This document shows, one piece after another, positions 57,156 to 64,000 of a stretch of 64,000 nt of DNA (positions are counted from its first letter, which is position 1; every line of letters begins with the position of its first letter). This DNA is from Calliopum simillimum. Its lineage: Eukaryota; Arthropoda; Insecta; Diptera; Lauxaniidae. The translations under genes were made by a program, and so were the position numbers. The notes under the pieces are model-generated. The model was not told where the DNA came from. It was given only the letters and a program-made list of their open reading frames with translations, and made no database searches. Where the stretch lies: the NCBI GenBank assembly GCA_951812925.1, contig OX638370.1, positions 6,038,001 to 6,102,000 of the forward strand, given 5' to 3'.

Positions 57156-57954
57156 TAGATAGTATCACAATAAAAAAGCTCACTTTAAAGTTTAAACCGC
57201 CCATTTTGAAAGCTTATCGGTTTTGATTTTTAAGGAAAAAAATAAAAATTTAAGAAATAATTTATCTCGAATGTTTTTTTCGACAAGTTGTACTCATTGT
57301 TTCAGTTTCTACCACCCTAAGGTGCCAAGAACACTTTATAAAATTGAGGCCCACAAAAAATCATAAAATTCGTCTCTACAAAAATTCCTCAAATTGTTGA
57401 AATTGAAGAAGTTGTAGGGAATCCAAGACTTCAGTACAAAATATGAAAAACAGGATGTTCAAAACCGAAAATTGCTCCCTAAAACTATGCAATATTCTTT
57501 TTTTTTGCGACATTTGACATTTCAAACAGTATGCAAATAAATAAAAAAAAGAATTTTGCATAGTTTTAGGGAGCGATTTTCGGTTTTGAACATCCTGTTT
57601 TTCATATTTTGTACTGAAGTTTTGGATTCGCTACAACTTCTTCAATTTCGACAATTTGAGGAAACTTTGTTGAGACGAATTTTATGATTTTTTATGGGCC
57701 TCAATTTTATGATGTCCTTGGCACCTTAGGGTGGTAGAAACTAAGATAATGAGTACAGCTAGTCGAAAAAAACATTTGATATAAATTATTTTTATGAATC
57801 AAATGGCGGAGCTAAAGAAAAAATTCAAAAAGCGTATTATTTAGAGGTCGAGAAAAAAAAATGTATCTTTTCTCAAAAATCAAAATCAATGAGCTTTTAA
57901 ATTGGAGGCCTTACAGCGAACTTTTTTTCTTTGTATAGGAGTCGATACTATCTA
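57156..57954. repeat. About 800-bp long hairpin
   Basis: Arms of about 350 and 410 bp (57156-57506 and 57543-57954) around a loop of about 36 bp. The inner arms are almost identical: GGGAGCGATTTTCGGTTTTG, CATCCTGTTTTTCATATTTT, CTACCACCCTAAGGTGCCA and TCATAAAATTCGTCTC pair with their inverses. The outer arms diverge more. No coding frame. A transcript would fold into a very long double-stranded hairpin. Confidence 0.85.
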
Positions 57955-58338
57955 GTGTCTAGTCAGAAGTCAATTGATTTTTTTAAATTTGAAATCAAAG
58001 CAGACATTTTAAATTCAAAATATTTCCTGCTCCTCAAAAATTTTGAATACATTTTGTTCTACGGTATCTTCACATATGCAATACAATCTGCTTTCAACAA
58101 ACTAATTAATTTTATCGATAAATTTTATATGCATCGGCATTAAATTTTATTATTTAATTCATACGATTTTTACACTTGTACAAACATGCACATAACTTTT
58201 GACTACAATGCGCTTTACAACAAAAAGAATGCGGCGAAAAAAATACACATGAACATTACGAGTTAATAATGTATACTTTCGATACATATACTCGTACATG
58301 GTGCTTCATACTTAGTTTATTTGTTTTTGCCTTTAATA
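57955..58338. other. Intergenic spacer
   Basis: Nothing recognised. Confidence 0.4.
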
Positions 58339-58725
58339 ACTAGAATCGCCAGTGGTCAAAGTTAGACCACAAATGTATTAAATAATTTTGGTAGGTTTTG
58401 GACACTTTTGGTACTTTTTTTTGCTTTTTGGTACGAAATAGAAAAGCTCATTTAAAACAAAAAAGTGAAGTCAGTGCTTTTGCCTTTCTCTTTGTGCTTT
58501 ATCCTCTTTTCAGCTCTGTGTGACCGCATATTTTCTCGTTGTTAATATTGAAAAATTTGCATTTAATTTTACCTGGCTTAATAGCAAAATATTAAAATAA
58601 TTTTAACTTTGTGCACATCTACACACAAATACATTTCTAATGGTGTATAATTTTAAGTCGTATTTTATTTCTTACATAGTAAAAAAAGATGGACAAGTTT
58701 TTGTCTTGCGAATTAATATATAGAT
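58339..58725 (+). repeat. Dispersed repeat R2, copy 4
   Basis: CTAGAATCGCC, GGTACTTTTTT, CAGCTCTGTGTGACCGC, GTGCACATCTACACACAAAT, TGGTGTATAATTTTAAGTCG and GTCTTGCGAATTAATATA occur in the same order as in copy 1. Confidence 0.8.
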
Positions 58726-58929
58726 AACGTTAAGATAACACAATATCAGCTATATCGACTAAACGGAGGTGAAGCTGTTTAAAGAATGTATACTTTTCTG
58801 AACCAGTCACTTCTCCTCTTTACCCTAGACCATGAACTTTGTCCCCTAACCTACTTAAATATCAACACTTACAGTAATTTTTCAAGAGCAATTTTATCAA
58901 TAGCCGTCCCATTTGTATGTTTACGCAGA

Positions 58930-59633
58930 GTTGCCTTTTATATTTCGGGATTGGGCAACACCATAATAAAGTTTGACATTTTTTAGCATAAACGTACTCA
59001 CAACGTTTTGGTGTACAAGTGCTATTTGTTTTGTTTACAGTGAGTTAAGAAAATCAATTTTTCCATTGATAATTTAAGCGATTGATAAATTATGGGGTAT
59101 CCCAAGGACAACAAACCTTTTTTACGGCCAGGTGTTCATGCAATATTGAATGTATGCTGGTCTCACTAATGCCTAAGGTTGTCTCAATCTCACGATAGGT
59201 CACATGACGATCTTGCAATATCAGTTGGCGCACAGCATCAATGGTTTCCGGAACAACAACTGATTTTGGACGACCTTCACAAAATTCGTCTTGGAGTGAA
59301 CTACGACCTCGGTTGAATTCACCATATCATCGATAAACACTGGTCCTTGATGGAGTTTCATCGCCAAAAATTGAATTAAGTTCATCGATGCTCTGTTGTT
59401 GAGTTAATCCACGTCGAAAGTTGTAAAAAATAATCGCACGAAAATTTTCACGATTTAATTCCATTTTTTGGGCGAGATGAATCTTTCAAGTTACTGTAAA
59501 CAACACAAATAGCGCTCGTATGTCAAAATGTTCTGAGTACGTATAACCTCAAAAATGTCAAACTTTACGATAGAGCTGACAGTTGCCAGATTGCAACACT
59601 AGGGTTGCCCAATCTTGAAATATAAAAGGCAAC
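58930..59633 (-). mobile_element. Mariner-type element, internally deleted
   Basis: About 110-150 bp terminal inverted repeats: GTTGCCTTTTATATTTC, GATTGGGCAAC, AAAGTTTGACATTTTT, CGTACTCA.AAC.TTTTG and GTTTACAGT occur at both ends, inverted. On the minus strand from ATG at 59464 it encodes only the N-terminal helix-turn-helix part of a mariner transposase: MELNRENFRAIIFYNFRRGL, FGDETPSRTSVYR*YGEF, GRPKSVVVPETIDAVRQLIL, HVTYREIETTLGIS. A Trp-to-stop change interrupts it, and the catalytic domain is missing. A non-autonomous deletion derivative. Confidence 0.85.
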
Positions 59634-61544
59634 CTACGTATCAAGCCATTTGACTAAAACGACAAGCATCTAACACCCTGTATTTTAAATGCCTACAGTA
59701 AGTGTAAACTTAATTTTTGCAATTCTGCTTTATCATTTTGAATTGCTAGAATTGCGCATAATTGAAAACAATTAAGGAAGTAACATTCATTTATATATTT
59801 TTTTTTAATAATTTATTTATGAAATTTTTTTGTATTTAATATTAATTTTTAATGCAACTTATGTTTCATATTGTACATTTAATAATGCTATATGTTTACT
59901 TAACGCTTATGCCTGCTGGCTTAAACGCCTGCAAGAATTTAACTTTACATTTCATGCATATTTGCCTGAAAGTATGTCGTAATGTTTATTTATTGAATAT
60001 CGCGTTGATAAATGAAAAGTCCGGCAGATTTCAAAAAATGTTTATATTTTCCATTTAATAAGCCAACAACGCATTGGTTTAATTTTGTCTGGTCAGTTCA
60101 GAATGAAAAAGGAAAAAAACTTGGCAGCCTTAATAAAACAGAATCCAATTTGCACTACTTTTTATGCGTTCACCTTTAATCACCTGAACATTTTTACAAC
60201 CTTAACCATAATAAAATACGTTTGTAATAAAAAAACTTTTATTTTATTGCGCAGACCATAATTTTTTCCATTACTTTTTTTTTGTTACTGCTCTTTTTCA
60301 CACTTAGTAGTATATTTCTGCTCCTCTTTTCTTTTGCAAATGATTTTATTGTGTCTTGGCAGCAATGTGAACCATGTGAAAAAAAAACGAAATGTTTGAC
60401 TGGATTTCTTTCGATTAGAATTATTTTTACTGCTGCTATGTTAGTAGCAGCGGCACCTTAGCTCAAATACAAAAGTTAAATGTAATAAAAAAAAGGTTGA
60501 ACAGAAAAAAAGACTCAAAAAAAAATCTTAAGAAATAAGTAACACATGCTCATACATGCTAAGTATCTAGTTTCGGTGAATTTTCGATTTTTATACGAGA
60601 GTAAAAGTTTCTAGAACTAGCCATCTTAAAATTAATGTCTTTTAATTATTATGTTTGATGGGTTTTTTGATAGATACTGCATAAACAACATCTACTTACA
60701 CAAATTTTTTACTTTTTCAAATTATAAAAAAAGTAGCAAAACTTTTATTTATCCCTTATAAAATTATAAAAAAAAATTAATTAGCACCAAAAGAGTCCAC
60801 ATAATTCGTGCCAAAAATACAACAAGTCAACACTTTCACGTAACTGAATTTTTAAGAAAATTGGTTAAAATTGTTTTAAAATATTCTACAACAATGTTCT
60901 ACGAAAAATCCTACTAGGAACCACCGTCCGAACGGTGACAACCCTACTCGTATTTGGTAGCGTACGTGCACCAACGACTCACGATAAACACAACAATGAA
61001 CAACTTCAAAAATTCATAAATTGATAACCGTAAAAAATACCACAAATATGAAGGTAAATATATTGGTAAACAATTACAATAAAATTTACTTTTAAATAAA
61101 ATTTTTTTAAAAAAAAAAAAAAATGGCTTTAAAAAAGAATAATAGTTTTTTTTCCACTTAAAATACATATATTTTTTTCAAGGTAATTTTTTTTTTTCAA
61201 AAACTCATGTCTTTCTGCACTAACCTTGAAAATTTCCGGGGAGCTATGAATTTTCAAACATGTGAGTATCTAAAAGTTGGATTGGGCTTCACATGGCCGC
61301 CATCTTGGATTTTACTGGAATTTCGAAAAAACATTTTACCACAATTATACGTATGTTAAATGCTAACCTTTCACAAATTTTCATAAAAATCGGGAAGTCC
61401 ACTCAAATCTTAATCGATTACGCAAAGATTTGACCCAGTTTCCTTATTGGTAATCGTGATCAACCTTATCAACGCGGCAATTCTAATTTAGCTATCATAG
61501 GCTGAATATTTTTCTTTAAAATACTCTTGTGGCCTTTAAGTGTT
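59634..61544. other. Intergenic, nothing recognised
   Basis: AT-rich with long A or T runs. No gene or repeat structure supported. Confidence 0.4.
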
Positions 61545-62202
61545 CACGTCATCGGTTTGTGTCTCCGTCCAGATGTCAGGATTCAAGAGAGTCGCGGCAC
61601 CGCTGCCTCCCCATTGTTCTCTGCAAACCTGTACTTGTTCGTCTTGTTTGTTCACGAGAGCCCGCGCCACCGCTATACTCTCGGGTCAGGTCAGGAAATT
61701 CTTCAGAAAACAAAGCCTACTGTCTTAGTCACCGTGCACTGATACATGTGTATTGGGTTTTCCTTGAAAGTCTCAGTTTCGCCCAAGTATGGTTGAAATA
61801 TTTGAATAACACATCTTACCTAGTTGCCGGTAAAGCTACTAGCGAACGAAACCGTAGCCAGAACTTGCATTCCACAATTCCATTTTCATACGGCTGTTTC
61901 CTTTTATCGATAAGATTTGGCAGTTGGCACTCACTGTTTCGGGACCAGGGCTGCTGCTGCACCTCATAATCATGCAATTCTTGTCGAACTGTTTGTCAAG
62001 TGGTTGCACGATATTTTATCAAGCCCGTTGGATTTGACTGTCTCTCTGTGTACTTAAAATTCTAAGATAAAAATTAATTCTAGACTTATTTAACTAGAAA
62101 TTCTTTACTTAATTTAACCTTAATATTATTAATACTTTAAATATAAGTTATTATTATAAAGATGTGGATGCAAACGAGGTTTCAGATTTGTGTCCTCACA
62201 CG
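61545..62202 (-). repeat. Dispersed repeat R3, inverted copy
   Basis: Inverse of 40687-41252 with similar landmarks and an extra about 90 bp near the left end. Plus-strand open frames (for example 61529-61969) are antisense shadows of the repeat. Confidence 0.75.
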
Positions 62203-62454
62203 TTTAAATATGTCAAGTCAAAATTACCAAATTACATTCATTTTTTTTTTTTTTTTTTTGGTTTGTCTTAGAAATTAATATGTTTTAAGATCACTAAAGT
62301 TTGCGTGGCTCAGTTAAAAAATGTCTGCCCTTATAAATTTCAAACTTATGATGTCACTGTCAGCAGTTCTAGTTTAAATAAAAATTATTTTTTTTATTGT
62401 ACTTTTTCGAGACATTTCTTGTTTGTCTTATAATAGTCACGTTTTTGTAATAAT
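62203..62454. other. Intergenic spacer
   Basis: Nothing recognised apart from a T run near 62241. Confidence 0.4.
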
Positions 62455-62841
62455 ATATCTGTGGACTTTTGACAAAACAACCTAAGTCAACATAAGACAA
62501 TTCTCCAGGATTTTAGTCCTAAATATAGAATTCAAATACGCTTCTATTGATATAATCGCCATGTCTCTATGATTACTTGTTCCAGAGATATAAGGGTGTC
62601 CCATAGTTCATGCAAGATTTAAACTTAGCGTCATTTGTGCGGTGAAGTGTTATGAACCAAAAGAAATAAATAATTTGACAACTGACACTTTAAGGTTAGC
62701 AAAAATGTATGAAAAAAGAAGATTCAACGCTGCATCAACGAAATTGAGCCACATTATTGAAAAGTAGTTAATCAGTTTTTAAGCTCTCCTGAAAAGTTGC
62801 CAATTTTGAGTTAGGTTGTTTTGTCAAAAGTCCACAGATAT
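62455..62841. mobile_element. 387-bp MITE-like element
   Basis: Terminal inverted repeats of about 32 bp: ATATCTGTGGACTTTTGACA and AAACAACCTAA on the left and their inverses on the right, continuing weakly for another 25 bp. No coding capacity, no sequence match to the other elements in the window. Confidence 0.8.
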
Positions 62842-64000
62842 TTGTTTTTGAGATATCATTTTCCATACTCAAAGACAGTAAAGGTTCATATAAAATTTTA
62901 GTTACAAATAGTTTTGTATATTTTGTGTAATGAAGTGTACTATTTCAGTAATTGTGAGACATTCGATAATAATGTTCGCTCTCGGTCTATACCTATACTC
63001 GTATATATATTTTTTAAACTCAATTTCTTTAAATTTTACTTAAATACTTCATGGGATATAAAAAGCAAGGATAACAGAAAAGTGTCCCCTTCTTTTTAGT
63101 TTTTGAGCTATATACATACATAATGTACAAACATACATACATATAAAAGTAAAAATAGAAAAGTATGTAAATTTGAGTAAAAAAGAATTTTTATGTATTT
63201 CTTACGTTCTAATGTTGTTACGTTTTTGTTGGTTTTCCTAACGTTACATTTTCTTAAGGAAAAACTTTAAGAAGATTTTTGTTTTTTTTTCTAGTTGGGA
63301 GGGTTGAAGGATGAATTTATTTTTATTACAAGTATATGTGTGATTCTATGTTTGTTTGTGCAGCTTACAAGGGATTAACTTTAAGTAAGTGCAGACGCAA
63401 ATGCAGTTACTTTAAGCCAGTTACATATTTGTTCTTAAATTTTCTTGTTTCACCAAAAAACCATTCAAAGAATTTTTAAAGTATTTAATATTTTTTATTT
63501 TTACTTTTTTCATAAAAAATATCCATTCTGTAGAGAAGTAATGAAAATAAGCTTTAATGTAGATTAGTTTATGACTGAAAAACTGCTTATTAGCCACACA
63601 TAAACCACAAAGGTTCACATCATCACGTACGAGCAAGTATTAGCTGCAATTTAGCGTTAAGGATATAGTCTATCGATTATGACATTTTCAAAGGCACTAA
63701 GACGATCACGGTTTTTTTTAACAGTAATCGATAAATGGGTCATCTAACGAGCATAGCAAAATTTCAATATATGTATATAATAACTAGCTTTTACCCGCGA
63801 CGTTGTCTGCGTAGTATTTGTACTTCCAATAGCCTATTTTTTCTCCAAACTTGCATCAATCTTCATAATATTTAAATCATAGCCGCCCACGCGTGCCATC
63901 GCAAAGTGCCATTATTTGAAAATCACTTGATCTCACGTGCCACAGCAAAATTTAATTATTGAAAATGAAAATCGCACACACAAGTAACGGTATATGCGAA
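62842..64000. other. Intergenic to window end
   Basis: Mostly AT-rich. From 63783 the sequence AACTAGCTTTTACCCGCGAC followed by GTTGTCTGCGTAG resembles a dispersed repeat motif common in insect genomes, cut off by the window end. No gene supported. Confidence 0.35.

Noticed and set aside
61527..61969. Overlapping plus-strand open frames (71-146 codons)
   Set aside because: Antisense shadows of the R3 repeat.

Overview
This is eukaryotic, AT-rich, gene-poor DNA. Single-base runs, short microsatellites, several mariner/Tc1 relatives and Gr22-type chemoreceptor genes point to a higher fly (cyclorrhaphan Diptera, plausibly a tephritid fruit fly). The species assignment is inference. I see no rRNA, CRISPR, bacterial or phage features.

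The only host genes I can support are four related gustatory receptor (Gr) genes, all on the + strand and in direct order. Gr-A (25704-26935) and Gr-B (29332-35201) form one closely related pair; Gr-C (46953-48222) and Gr-D (51682-52929) form a second. All four share the same architecture: a long first exon of about 337-344 codons, one short phase-0 intron directly before a conserved Cys-Glu, and a second exon of 53-60 codons carrying the last membrane segment. C and D are intact. A is broken by a 71-bp deletion (frameshift), and a separate 145-bp insertion has changed its last codons. B is split by a 4.47-kb non-LTR retrotransposon in antisense orientation. If expressed, the intact receptors would sit in the membrane of taste neurons as ligand-gated channel subunits.

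The rest is mostly mobile and repetitive DNA. 0-10 kb: a dispersed repeat (R2), tandem repeats (R4, a 41-bp repeat), two dead Tc1/mariner copies, and an inverted-repeat composite (R1 plus a GTTGCCA array). 10-20 kb: a hAT remnant, a tandem array with primer-binding-site-like and tRNA B-box-like motifs, and a degenerate R1-like LINE end. 19.8-24 kb: a 1.86-kb element with CCCAAGGGGAAAA ends enclosing two nested palindromic elements, a 122-bp satellite, and R2. 25-35 kb: the Gr-A/B pair, a hAT-like MITE, R1 and the LINE. 36-46 kb: a second CCCAAGGGGAAAA element, R1, a minisatellite, repeat R3, a Mos1-like mariner and a long palindrome. 46-56 kb: the Gr-C/D pair, with Gr-D lying between two oppositely oriented copies (E1, E2) of an unrecognised 1.55-kb foldback-like element. 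56-64 kb: a roughly 800-bp hairpin, R2, an internally deleted mariner, R3 and a small MITE.

The most interesting structures are the inverted E1/E2 pair around an intact receptor gene, the family with CCCAAGGGGAAAA ends, and the Gr-B insertion, where a retrotransposon reading frame has acquired a start codon from the antisense strand of the receptor gene.
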